Assembly (NCBI GenBank): GCA_020341755.1
Contig: CP070834.1
Coordinates: forward strand, 1,366,257 to 1,399,277
DNA: 33,021 nt
Source of the DNA: Caldifarciminota bacterium
GTDB lineage: Bacteria > Hydrothermota > Tepidihabitantia > SM23-42
Reading direction: 5' to 3'
Shown piece after piece: positions 22,025 to 31,120 of this stretch. Under the pieces are notes generated by a model that made no database searches, was not told the DNA's origin, and worked only from the letters and a program-made list of their open reading frames with translations. Both the position numbers and the translations under genes were made by a program. The first letter of the stretch is position 1, and each line of letters starts with the position of its first letter.

Positions 22025-25000
22025 ATGAGAAAGATCTTTTTTCTCGTGATACTTTTCTCTCTTCCTGTTTTTGCTCTGATGAGCCCTGACCTTATACAGG
22101 TTATGTCATCCCGGGATGCAGACGATCTTATCCCTGTGGATATTGTGTTCAAGGCTCAGATGGATATACGTGAGCTTGAGAGTGCGGTCGCGGGTCTGTC
22201 CCGGTCTGAACGACGGGTTCTCGTCGCACAGCTCCTCACTGAGTTCTCGCGGGAACATCAATTCGAGGTGCTCGCGTATCTCCGTGAAATGGAGCAGCAG
22301 GGAAAGGTTCAAGAAATACGAACGTTCTGGATCAATAACGCGATATACTGTGAAGCAACACCAGAAGTGATACTGGCACTCGATATACATGATGATATAT
22401 ATTACGTTGACTACGACCTGAAGCACATGAAACTCGAAGAACCCCTGTATCAGGCAGCTCCACCTGACCGGACACGGGAGATTGCCTGGGGAGTACTTAA
22501 GGTCCGTGCCGATCAGGTGTGGTCGCTTGGGTATACTGGTGACGGCATCGTGGTCGGCGTCATCGACACGGGCGTCAATTATAATCACGTCGATCTTGCC
22601 AGCCATATGTGGACCGATCCGAACTACCCGAATCACGGGTGGAATTTCGAATATAATAATGATGATCCCATTGACCAACAGGGACATGGAACTCATTGCG
22701 CAGGCTCGGTCGCATCAGACGGAACTGCCGGTTCACAGTGCGGGGTTGCCCCCGAGGCGCAGATCATGGCATTGCGCGTACGCACCCAGGTTGATACTGT
22801 TGCCGAAAACCAGATATGGGCGGCAATGGAATTCGTCGTTTCACCACCCCTGTCACCGGCAAATGGCGGAGACCTGATTTCGATGTCTCTGGGATTCCGC
22901 TATATCTGGAACCCGCGTCGTTCTACCTGGCGCACGAACTGCGACAATATTGGTGCTGCCGGTGTGGTCATGATCGTGGCCGCGGGTAACGAGCGGCAGT
23001 ACAGTACACCCCCGGAGGAAGTGCGCTGTCCTGGTGATGTTCCATCGCCCTGGCCTAATCCTGAGAACGGTTCGACCGGTGCGCAGTCAGCCGTGGTGAC
23101 CATTGGTGCAACCGATATCAATGATTATATCGCTAATTTTTCCAGTGCCGGTCCCGTGACCTGGCAGAGCATAGATCCGTTCTACGACTATGCCTATCCG
23201 CCGGGTCTGGTCAAACCCGATGTTTCGGCACCCGGTGTCAATATTAAATCCTGTTCGTACACCAGTAATACCGGTTATCTTGACGGCTGGGACGGGACAT
23301 CCATGGCGACGCCGCATGTTGCCGGAGCGGTTGCCCTGATGCTGGAAAAAAATTATCTGCTCACGACCCGCCAGATCGATAGCATTTTGCAGACCACCGC
23401 GGTCGATCTCGGTACGACCGGCAAGGATAATGATTTCGGTGCCGGTAGGATAGATGCCCTCAATGCCGTCAATGCGACGCCGGGCATGGGCGTATATTTA
23501 ATGCTCGCTGATTACTGGCTGGTCGATACTGCACCCGGCGGCAATGGCAACGGCTGGTGGGAAAGCGGCGAAGAAATTGATCTTGTGGTCGAGATATACA
23601 ATGCCGGTCTTGATACTGCCCAGGATGCATATGCAGTGCTCGGCACGACCGATCCCTACGCCACGGTCATCAGTGACAGCGTTTATATTGGTCAGATGCT
23701 GCCGTATGACACGATCGAGGTATCATATCGCGTTGGCGCATCCGTGTCTGCGCCGGCTGTGCATTCTGTTGATTTCGACCTTGCCTTAGATGCTACAGGC
23801 GGCTCATGGGATTACGGGTTCAGTATGTATATCAACCCGCTTCCCCTGCTCACCTATCAGTACCTGGAGATCAGTGGCGGTAATGGCGACGGTATTCTGG
23901 ACCCTGGTGAGACCGTGGACATGGTGATTACGGTCAAGAACGAAGGCGTCCGTGATGCAGAGGACGTCACGTCGACCCTGCTGTGCGGTTCATCGTATAT
24001 CACCGTCGATGATGACTCGGGATATATAGGCTTCATTGCGATAGATGATACGGCAAGTAATGCCGGTGACCCCTTTACCGTGACTGCAGACAGCGCGACA
24101 CCGACCGGTACCGAGGTTGCGTTCGAGGTCGAGGTGGTGTCGGGAACATATATTGATACGCTCGATTTCTCGCTGGTCGTGGGCAAGAAGCATTACTTCC
24201 TGTGGAATCCGGACGAGACCCCGACGCCCGGGCAGAACATGCATCAGATCCTGGGTAATCTTGGGTATGAGGGGGATTACAGTGCGACGAGTCTCGCCAG
24301 TGATCTTTCCATGTACCAGGCGGTGCTCGTATGTGTCGGCATATACAGCAACAATTACGTCATCGACGCGGCCAGCCCGGAGGCGGCCGCCCTCGTCGAT
24401 TTCCTGCAGAATCAGAACGGCAGGATGTATTTAGAAGGCGGTGATGTCTGGTACTATGATCCATCATGGGGTGGGTATGACTTCTGTCCTCTGTTCGGTA
24501 TCAATGCAGTGGCTGATGGTAGTGATGATCTCGGTCCGGTGATCGGCGAGTCGAATGCCTTTACCACGGGTATGAATTTCAACTATGGCGGTGAGAACAA
24601 CTGGATAGACCATATCGATCCCCAGGGATCCGGGTTCCTCATTTTCCATGACGGCGACGACAGTTACAATTGCGGAGTGGCGAACGATGCCGGTACGTAC
24701 CGGACAGTAGGTACATCGTTCGAGCTCGGACTCCTGACCGATGGCAGCGGTGTTTCCACCCGTGAAGCACTCATCGATTCGGTCATGAAATTCTTCGGTA
24801 TCGTACTGAACCCGGGTGTAGAGGAGTATCCGGGAACGACTACGCTGCCCCTGGTTACGCAGATGAATGCCGTGTATCCTAATCCCATGGTTCGCACGGT
24901 TCACATTTCGTACCAGCTGGCACGCCAAACATCGGTTTCTCTGACAGTGTACGATGCAGCAGGTCGCCTCGTGCAGAGGCTGGAACATAGTGTGCAGGAC

Positions 25001-25129
25001 CCGGGTCTCTACACGACATCATGGGATGCAAGGGACATGCGCGATCGCAGTGTGCCTGCGGGTATTTACTTCATCAGTTTCCGCGCCGATGAGAACAAGA
25101 AGGTTGAAAAAGTCGTGCTGATGCGTTAA
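22025..25129 (+). CDS. Secreted subtilisin-like S8 protease with shared C-terminal cassette
   Basis: A protein of 1034 residues; AAGGAGG precedes the ATG. Signal peptide about 1-17, I9-type propeptide (about 30-130), and S8 domain (about 150-490) with the triad Asp181 (VIDTGVN), His221 (GHGTHCAG) and Ser426 (GTSMATPHVAG), plus the oxyanion-type Asn in VAAGNE. Two Ig-like/CARDB-style repeats follow (about 493-608 and 610-720), each opening with a GNGxG...GE(E/T)xD segment. A Rossmann-like module follows (about 721-926: YFLWNPDETPTPGQNM, AVLVCVGIY, RMYLEGGDVWYYDP, DLGP, WIDHI), then an FlgD-like tail (YPNP ... VPAGIYFISF ... VVLMR). From about residue 609 to the stop it matches the C25 protease downstream. 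A broad-specificity exported protease is the likely role. Confidence 0.93.
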   Translation: MRKIFFLVILFSLPVFALMSPDLIQVMSSRDADDLIPVDIVFKAQMDIRELESAVAGLSRSERRVLVAQLLTEFSREHQFEVLAYLREMEQQGKVQEIRTFWINNAIYCEATPEVILALDIHDDIYYVDYDLKHMKLEEPLYQAAPPDRTREIAWGVLKVRADQVWSLGYTGDGIVVGVIDTGVNYNHVDLASHMWTDPNYPNHGWNFEYNNDDPIDQQGHGTHCAGSVASDGTAGSQCGVAPEAQIMALRVRTQVDTVAENQIWAAMEFVVSPPLSPANGGDLISMSLGFRYIWNPRRSTWRTNCDNIGAAGVVMIVAAGNERQYSTPPEEVRCPGDVPSPWPNPENGSTGAQSAVVTIGATDINDYIANFSSAGPVTWQSIDPFYDYAYPPGLVKPDVSAPGVNIKSCSYTSNTGYLDGWDGTSMATPHVAGAVALMLEKNYLLTTRQIDSILQTTAVDLGTTGKDNDFGAGRIDALNAVNATPGMGVYLMLADYWLVDTAPGGNGNGWWESGEEIDLVVEIYNAGLDTAQDAYAVLGTTDPYATVISDSVYIGQMLPYDTIEVSYRVGASVSAPAVHSVDFDLALDATGGSWDYGFSMYINPLPLLTYQYLEISGGNGDGILDPGETVDMVITVKNEGVRDAEDVTSTLLCGSSYITVDDDSGYIGFIAIDDTASNAGDPFTVTADSATPTGTEVAFEVEVVSGTYIDTLDFSLVVGKKHYFLWNPDETPTPGQNMHQILGNLGYEGDYSATSLASDLSMYQAVLVCVGIYSNNYVIDAASPEAAALVDFLQNQNGRMYLEGGDVWYYDPSWGGYDFCPLFGINAVADGSDDLGPVIGESNAFTTGMNFNYGGENNWIDHIDPQGSGFLIFHDGDDSYNCGVANDAGTYRTVGTSFELGLLTDGSGVSTREALIDSVMKFFGIVLNPGVEEYPGTTTLPLVTQMNAVYPNPMVRTVHISYQLARQTSVSLTVYDAAGRLVQRLEHSVQDPGLYTTSWDARDMRDRSVPAGIYFISFRADENKKVEKVVLMR

Positions 25130-25212
25130 ACTATATGAAACGTGGATTTCAGAAAGAGGTTTTATAAAAAACTTTGGGTTTGTGACAGATATGTGATTAA
25201 AGGAGGTTTGGT

Positions 25213-28200
25213 ATGCAAAGGTTAACCCTTGTGTTGACGTTGCTGCTGGCGGTCGGCTTTGCTGCGACCGAAGTGGTGACGTTTGAGGACAACTGGGCAC
25301 CGAATCCACTGTTCAACATGGTTTCCGAGACCTCAATAGGGTGCGAGCTGGTATTCAGCATGCACCAGATGGTCATCGAGGATCAGGAACTGGACGGCGT
25401 GATGATGAACGCCTATGGTGTACCGGCAGTGTTTTTACCGAGACCGGGTGCACCGAATATAAACGGTGCGTCGCGGTATATAGCAGTACCGCAGGGTGCC
25501 CGGGTACAGGTGACGGTCCTGGACCAGAGGACCGAGGTTATACACGGTGTCGAGGTGCCGCCGGCACCAGCGTATCCCCTGGAACACGATGAGCCACCAC
25601 TTCTCTATGAAAAGGATACGAAGATCTACAATGTGGATGCCTTTTTCCCGGCTACACCTGTGATCATCTCGGATAGACGGACCGTGCGTGGTGTGGACAT
25701 GGTCCTTGTGACCGTGATGCCGTTCCAGTATAATCCGGTCACCAAAGAATTGCTCGTACACAAGGATATCAGGTTCCGGATCGATTTTGTGGGCGGGAAC
25801 GGCCGGTTCGGCGAGGACCGTCTGCGCAGTCGTTTCTGGGAGCCGATCTTCCGTAATAATCTGATCAATTACAGTTCATTGCCGGTCATCGACTTCTATG
25901 CTCCCGAGCGTCTGGAGCGCGACGGGTATGAATATGTCATCATCGTACCCGATGACGCGGTGTTCGAGGCATGGGCGGATACGATCAAGACATGGCGTAA
26001 ACTCCAGGGCATATCCTGCGAGATCTATACTCTGACCGAGGTCGGTGGTTCGAGTGCGACTGCGATCGAGAACTTTCTGAACAACGCGTACTCGACCTGG
26101 AGTACGCCGCCGGCAGCATTCTTGCTGCTGTCAGATTATCCATCCTCTGGCGAACTGTACGGGATCACCTCGCCGATGTGGGACAATTACTGTGTTTCTG
26201 ACAACATCTATGCCGACTATGACGATGATGATCTTCCAGACATGCATCACGGCAGAATATGTGCTCAGAACGAAGATCAGTTATCGCGCATCATAAACAA
26301 GTTCCTGGGTTATGAGCGTGAGCCCTACACGCACGCGCCGTTTTATGATAATCCATTGGTGGCGTGCGGATGGCAGGATGATCGATGGTTCCAGCTTGCC
26401 TCTGAGGTCGTACGCGGTTTCTTGATCAACGATCTCGGTAAAACTCCCGCGCGTGAGTACAATGTCGGTTCGGGTAATCCGTATGTCGGCGGCCCGTGGT
26501 CGACCCGTACCGGTACGACGCCGGTCGTGGCATACTGGAACGCATACGGGTACGTGCCGCTTACCAATCCCTATAATTATCAATGGTGGGATGAGGGGTC
26601 GGCAGGGGGTATCAATGACGCGATCAACAGCGGCGCATTCTTCATTCAGCACCGGGATCACGGCGCGACCTATGGATGGAGTGAGCCCAATTACGGCCTG
26701 GCTGACCTGAACGGTCTTGATAACGCATATTTTACCTTTGTCAATTCGACGAACTGTTTGACCGGAGCGTATGATTATTATACCGAGGTATTCGCCGAGA
26801 AGTTCTACCGGATAGAATACGGTGCCTGGGGTGCGAATGCGGCAAGCGAGGTGAGTTATTCCTTTGTGAATGATACTTATATTTGGGGCATGTGGGATTG
26901 CCTGTATCCGGAGTTCGATCCGGGGTATCCAATGGCTGATCTGACCGGGCAGGATGATCTGCGTCCCTGCATGGCAATGACCAGCGGCAAGATTTACCTG
27001 CATGCGATGTGGTTCCCTGACAGTGTCCCCGGCGTCAGCGGGTACCGCGTGTACACGGATCATCTGTTCCATCATCATGGTGACTGTTTTACCACCCTGT
27101 ATTCAGAAATGCCACAGACCCTGAGCGTGAGCCATCCCGCGACCCTGTTGGCCGGTATGACCTCGTTCACCGTGACCGCGAATGACGGTTCGGTGATCGC
27201 CCTGACCGTTGGTGGTGAGATCATCGGGGTTGCCGAGGGTACGGGCAGTCCGGTCGTCATCACGATCTCCCCTCAGGTACCGGGTACGGACATGAAGGTG
27301 ACCGTTACCAAGGCAAATTATTATCGCTATGATGTAGATGTGCCCGTGGTCTCGGGATCGTATGCGTACGTGACCATGATTGCCGGTATTATCGACGATG
27401 CGACCGGTAATGGCGACGGTTTGATCAATCCCGGAGAGAATATCGATTTCGGCGTCTGGGCGAAGAATGTCGGTGTCGGTACTGCCGATAATATATACGG
27501 CATGCTTTCGGAGTCAGACGAGTACGTGAGCATCGCCGTGGACTCGAGCTGGTACGGCGACATCGCCCAGGACGACTCGACCTTGTCTGATCCGTACTAT
27601 GATTTCACCGTGGATGCTGATTGTCCGGATGGTCATATGATCGACTTCACGCTCGAGTTTTATGATAGCAACGACAGCATCTTCATATCATATCCTTCAT
27701 ACATGGTCTATGCTCCGGTACTGACCTATGAAGGTATCGTGGTCGAAGGCGGCAACGGCGACGGCATTCTCGATCCGGGTGAGACCTGTGATCTGGTAGC
27801 CACCCTCATGAACGAGGGCGGTGGCAGTGCGACCAATGTCACCTCGACCCTGCTGTGTTCATCACCGTACATCACGATCAATGATGACTCGGGTACATTC
27901 GGTACGATCCTGCCGGACAGCAGCGCGACGAATGCCGCTGATCCCTATAGCGTAACAGCAGACAGTACGACACCGATGGGGACCAACATTGATTTTGAAA
28001 TCGAGGTCATTGCGGATAATTACGCCGATACGTTCGGTGTTTCACTGGTCGTGGGTAAGAAGCATTACTACCTGTGGAACCCGGATCCGACCCCCACGCC
28101 TGGTCAGAACATGCATGAGATCCTGGGTAATCTGGGATACAGCGGTGATTACAGCACATCGAGCCTTGCCAGCGATCTTTCCATGTACCAGTCGGTCATC

Positions 28201-29001
28201 GTCTGCGTCGGGATATACAGCAACAACTATGAAATCAGCGCGGGCAGTCCTCAGGCAAGCGATCTGGTCGATTATCTGCAGGACCAGAACGGCCGCATGT
28301 ACTTAGAGGGCGGTGATGTCTGGTACTATGACCCGATGTGGGGCGGCTATGACTTTTGTTCCTTGTTCGGTATCAATGCAGTAGCTGATGGTAGTGATGA
28401 TCTCGGTCCAGTGGTCGGTGAAACAAATGCCTTTACGACCGGCATGAATTTCAATTACGGCGGTGAGAATAACTGGATCGATCATATAAACCCGAGCGGC
28501 TCAGGATTCCTCATTTTCCATGACGGGAATGATAGTTACAATTGCGGGGTAGCGAACGATGCCGGTTCATACCGGACCGTAGGTACCTCCTTCGAACTCG
28601 GATTGTTGACCGACGGCAGCGGTGTCTCGACACGAGCAGCACTCATCGACTCGATCATGAAATTCTTCGGTATCGTGCTGAATCCCGGTGTCGAAGAAAA
28701 TCCGGGCAGCGCCGGTCTGCCGATGGTGACCAGAATGAATGCTCTGTATCCGAATCCACTCGTCCGTCACGCGGCGATCCGTTACCAGCTGGCATCCACC
28801 GAGCACCTCCGCGTTCAGGTATACGACGCGGCTGGTCGTGTCGTTACAACCCTGGTCGATGAAGTCCGTGAGCCCGGGTATTACATGACTCAGTGGCATG
28901 GCACAGACAGTCAGGGGCGAGCAGTTGCTGCTGGTGTTTACTTTGTGCGTTTTGTTACCGAGTCCCACCATCAGGTGGAAAAGGCAATTCTGTTGCGGTA
29001 A
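25213..29001 (+). CDS. Secreted gingipain-like C25 cysteine peptidase with shared cassette
   Basis: A protein of 1262 residues; AAAGGAGG precedes the ATG. Signal peptide about 1-18. The pro-region (about 19-230) contains the C25 pro-domain wording (ATPVIIS, VTVMPFQYNP, RFRIDF). The catalytic domain (about 235-620) opens with YEYVIIVPDD and has the dyad His483 (HRDHG) and Cys515 (NSTNC). A C25-type Ig-like domain (about 625-720) is followed by two GNGDG-type Ig repeats (about 728-836 and 840-948), the Rossmann-like module (about 949-1153) and an FlgD-like tail (YPNP ... VAAGVYFVRF ... AILLR). The Arg/Lys specificity of true gingipains cannot be judged. PorU, the type IX sortase, is also C25, but this protein has its own tail and looks like a client rather than a sortase. 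Confidence 0.92.
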   Translation: MQRLTLVLTLLLAVGFAATEVVTFEDNWAPNPLFNMVSETSIGCELVFSMHQMVIEDQELDGVMMNAYGVPAVFLPRPGAPNINGASRYIAVPQGARVQVTVLDQRTEVIHGVEVPPAPAYPLEHDEPPLLYEKDTKIYNVDAFFPATPVIISDRRTVRGVDMVLVTVMPFQYNPVTKELLVHKDIRFRIDFVGGNGRFGEDRLRSRFWEPIFRNNLINYSSLPVIDFYAPERLERDGYEYVIIVPDDAVFEAWADTIKTWRKLQGISCEIYTLTEVGGSSATAIENFLNNAYSTWSTPPAAFLLLSDYPSSGELYGITSPMWDNYCVSDNIYADYDDDDLPDMHHGRICAQNEDQLSRIINKFLGYEREPYTHAPFYDNPLVACGWQDDRWFQLASEVVRGFLINDLGKTPAREYNVGSGNPYVGGPWSTRTGTTPVVAYWNAYGYVPLTNPYNYQWWDEGSAGGINDAINSGAFFIQHRDHGATYGWSEPNYGLADLNGLDNAYFTFVNSTNCLTGAYDYYTEVFAEKFYRIEYGAWGANAASEVSYSFVNDTYIWGMWDCLYPEFDPGYPMADLTGQDDLRPCMAMTSGKIYLHAMWFPDSVPGVSGYRVYTDHLFHHHGDCFTTLYSEMPQTLSVSHPATLLAGMTSFTVTANDGSVIALTVGGEIIGVAEGTGSPVVITISPQVPGTDMKVTVTKANYYRYDVDVPVVSGSYAYVTMIAGIIDDATGNGDGLINPGENIDFGVWAKNVGVGTADNIYGMLSESDEYVSIAVDSSWYGDIAQDDSTLSDPYYDFTVDADCPDGHMIDFTLEFYDSNDSIFISYPSYMVYAPVLTYEGIVVEGGNGDGILDPGETCDLVATLMNEGGGSATNVTSTLLCSSPYITINDDSGTFGTILPDSSATNAADPYSVTADSTTPMGTNIDFEIEVIADNYADTFGVSLVVGKKHYYLWNPDPTPTPGQNMHEILGNLGYSGDYSTSSLASDLSMYQSVIVCVGIYSNNYEISAGSPQASDLVDYLQDQNGRMYLEGGDVWYYDPMWGGYDFCSLFGINAVADGSDDLGPVVGETNAFTTGMNFNYGGENNWIDHINPSGSGFLIFHDGNDSYNCGVANDAGSYRTVGTSFELGLLTDGSGVSTRAALIDSIMKFFGIVLNPGVEENPGSAGLPMVTRMNALYPNPLVRHAAIRYQLASTEHLRVQVYDAAGRVVTTLVDEVREPGYYMTQWHGTDSQGRAVAAGVYFVRFVTESHHQVEKAILLR

Positions 29002-29010
29002 GTAATACTA

Positions 29011-29039
29011 CAGGGAGGGCTCGTCCCGAGCCCTCCCTG
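29011..29039. other. Perfect 13-bp hairpin between the C25 and M14 genes
   Basis: The arms CAGGGAGGGCTCG (29011-29023) and CGAGCCCTCCCTG (29027-29039) pair perfectly around the loop TCC. It begins 9 bases after the C25 stop and ends 15 bases before the next ATG. No T-run follows, so an ordinary intrinsic terminator is doubtful. It could be an RNA-stabilising or processing hairpin, or partial terminator, between operon genes. Confidence 0.6.
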
Positions 29040-29054
29040 AGCATCCAGTAATAC

Positions 29055-31109
29055 ATGAATATAATGAAGATATATCTAATAATTATCCTCTGTACCTTTG
29101 CGGGCATCACACAGTCGCTCGAAGCGGTTAGTCTTACCCGTATCTCCCTTGCCAGGGAAGATATTGCGGCATTAGCACGTAGCGGTATCACGGTCATGGA
29201 CGCCGGCGATGGCTGGGTGCACGCTCTCATGTCCGATGAGGAAATTCGATCCCTCCAATCTGAAGGATTTGCGCTGGATATTCTAATTGCTGATTACCAG
29301 GCATATAAGGATGCTATCTTCACTCGTGGTTTTTACCATACCTATGAGGAATTGTATGCGGAGCTGGACTCATGTGCCAGTCAGTACCCGACGCTCTGCC
29401 GACTCGATACGATCGGTTACAGTATACAGAACCGTGCAATATGGGCAATGAGGGTGACCGATTATCCGGACAGCGAAGAGTATGAACCAGAGATACGTCT
29501 GGCCGGTAATATGCACGGAGATGAGCATATCGGTACTGAGATCACTCTGTATTTTTTGAAATATATTTTGCAGAACTACACCTCAAATACGATCGTTCAG
29601 GATATTATCGACAACCATGAACTGTGGATACTGCCGACCCTGAATCCGGACGGTAAGGTCGCCAATACCAGGCGGAACGCTAACAGCGTTGACCTTAACC
29701 GCGACTATGGATATTTCTGGGACGGCTGGGGCGGTAGTCCAGCGCCAGTATCCCAGATCGAAAACAAGGTCATTGTAGAGCATCTCCTCCAGAACAATAT
29801 CAGTCTCGAGTATAATTATCACTCAGCGGCTCAGTATGTCAATTATCCCTGGGACTATCATGATGCTGATCCTCCGGACAGCCAGCACATTATTATGCTC
29901 TCGGATATATACGAAGATTCCACCGGACTGGTGGCGATCAACGGGTATGACTGGTATCAGACGACCGGTGGCCTGCAGGATCATACTATCGGAACGAGTG
30001 GTGCGCTAGCATGGACCATCGAGACAATGGAACCGCCGAGTTCTGGGCAGATCGATGAAATTTGTTATGAAAACCGTGATGCGCTGCTTGAGGTATGCCG
30101 GCGCGCGGGTTGGGGCATGCAGGGTATGGTCAAGGATTCGGTTACGGGCGAACCACTCTATGCCCGAATCGAATGCATCCAGCCGGAACGGATCGATGTT
30201 TACAGCGATCCCGGACTCGGTGATTTTCATAAATTGATCGAACCAGGCATGTATGATGTAAGGATATCGACGAACGGGTACGCACCCGCATCGATATTCG
30301 ATGTTAGCGTTCCTGCGACCGGCAGTGTCGATGTCGGTGACGTGCTCCTGACAGAGGATACCACGTATCAGTATGCGTTCATGGTTGTCCTATGTCGCTA
30401 TGCCAATCATGCCGAACAGGATAATACGACACAGCCCCGCTACGCACTCGGTGCCCAGGACGATGTTTTCTTCTCGCTCGGGCAGAGCGGGTATATGGTG
30501 CTCGATATGGGACACGATACACCGATCCACGATGTCGGGGGTGATGATTTTACGGTCTTCGAGGGCGATGACGGTCTTGATGAAGGATATACGGTATCCG
30601 TGAGTAACACATGGGATGCAAACTGGTTGTCGTGCGGCAGTGCGACGGGCACGGCATCATTTGATCTGGCAACAACCGGTCTTACCACTGCACGCTATGT
30701 CCGGATAACCGATGACGGCACTTCGTCTTCCGGACCATATGCGGGATTTGACCTCGATGCGATCAGCGGATATTATGTGAGTCCGGGGATTGTCGACGAG
30801 AATGTCGGTACCGAGATGCCATCAGCGAAGATCCTCTCTATACAGCCGAGTCTTTTTAATATCAAAACCACAATACATTATGAATTAACATCACAGGCCA
30901 ATGTTGAACTCACTATTTTTGACGTGAGCGGCAGGCTGGTAACCGTGCTGGCACGTGGCATACGTGAACCAGGCATACATACTGCGGTGTGGCTCGCTCA
31001 CGATGGGCAGGGTCGACAGATTGCCCCGGGTGTCTACTTCGTACGGTTCTCAACCCGTGGCAAGGATATGCACCACGAAAGTCTGGAAAAAGTAGTAGTG
31101 ATGCGATAG
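29055..31109 (+). CDS. Secreted M14 carboxypeptidase with regulatory and discoidin-like domains
   Basis: A protein of 684 residues. Signal peptide about 1-24 (an ATG at 29064 is an alternative start; neither has a ribosome site). Prosequence (about 25-90) similar to those of the other M14 and M28 proteins. M14 domain (about 92-355) with zinc ligands His154 and Glu157 (MHGDE) and His256 (YHSA), conserved NPDG and DLNRDY, and probable catalytic Glu323 (WTIET). A carboxypeptidase regulatory-type beta domain (about 357-435: MQGMVKDSVTGEPLYARI) and a discoidin/carbohydrate-type domain (about 460-575: GDDFTVFEG, ARYVRITDDG, DLDAI) follow. The tail (about 593-684) retains FDVSGRLV, APGVYFVRF and VVVMR, but the usual PNP is replaced (QPSLFN). 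It differs clearly from the M14 protein at 19710, so the two are not a recent duplicate. Confidence 0.9.
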   Translation: MNIMKIYLIIILCTFAGITQSLEAVSLTRISLAREDIAALARSGITVMDAGDGWVHALMSDEEIRSLQSEGFALDILIADYQAYKDAIFTRGFYHTYEELYAELDSCASQYPTLCRLDTIGYSIQNRAIWAMRVTDYPDSEEYEPEIRLAGNMHGDEHIGTEITLYFLKYILQNYTSNTIVQDIIDNHELWILPTLNPDGKVANTRRNANSVDLNRDYGYFWDGWGGSPAPVSQIENKVIVEHLLQNNISLEYNYHSAAQYVNYPWDYHDADPPDSQHIIMLSDIYEDSTGLVAINGYDWYQTTGGLQDHTIGTSGALAWTIETMEPPSSGQIDEICYENRDALLEVCRRAGWGMQGMVKDSVTGEPLYARIECIQPERIDVYSDPGLGDFHKLIEPGMYDVRISTNGYAPASIFDVSVPATGSVDVGDVLLTEDTTYQYAFMVVLCRYANHAEQDNTTQPRYALGAQDDVFFSLGQSGYMVLDMGHDTPIHDVGGDDFTVFEGDDGLDEGYTVSVSNTWDANWLSCGSATGTASFDLATTGLTTARYVRITDDGTSSSGPYAGFDLDAISGYYVSPGIVDENVGTEMPSAKILSIQPSLFNIKTTIHYELTSQANVELTIFDVSGRLVTVLARGIREPGIHTAVWLAHDGQGRQIAPGVYFVRFSTRGKDMHHESLEKVVVMR

Positions 31110-31120
31110 GAACGTGGATT

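Noticed and set aside
26281-27078. A 265-codon open frame on the minus strand
   Set aside because: It lies inside the catalytic domain of the C25 peptidase, whose His and Cys motifs are intact on the plus strand.
25213-29001. PorU-type sortase of a type IX secretion system
   Set aside because: It is a C25 peptidase, but it has its own C-terminal tail and the surface cassette shared with the S8 protease, which fits a secreted client better than the sortase.
29011-29039. Intrinsic terminator
   Set aside because: The stem is perfect, but no T-run follows, so it is listed only as a hairpin of unknown role.
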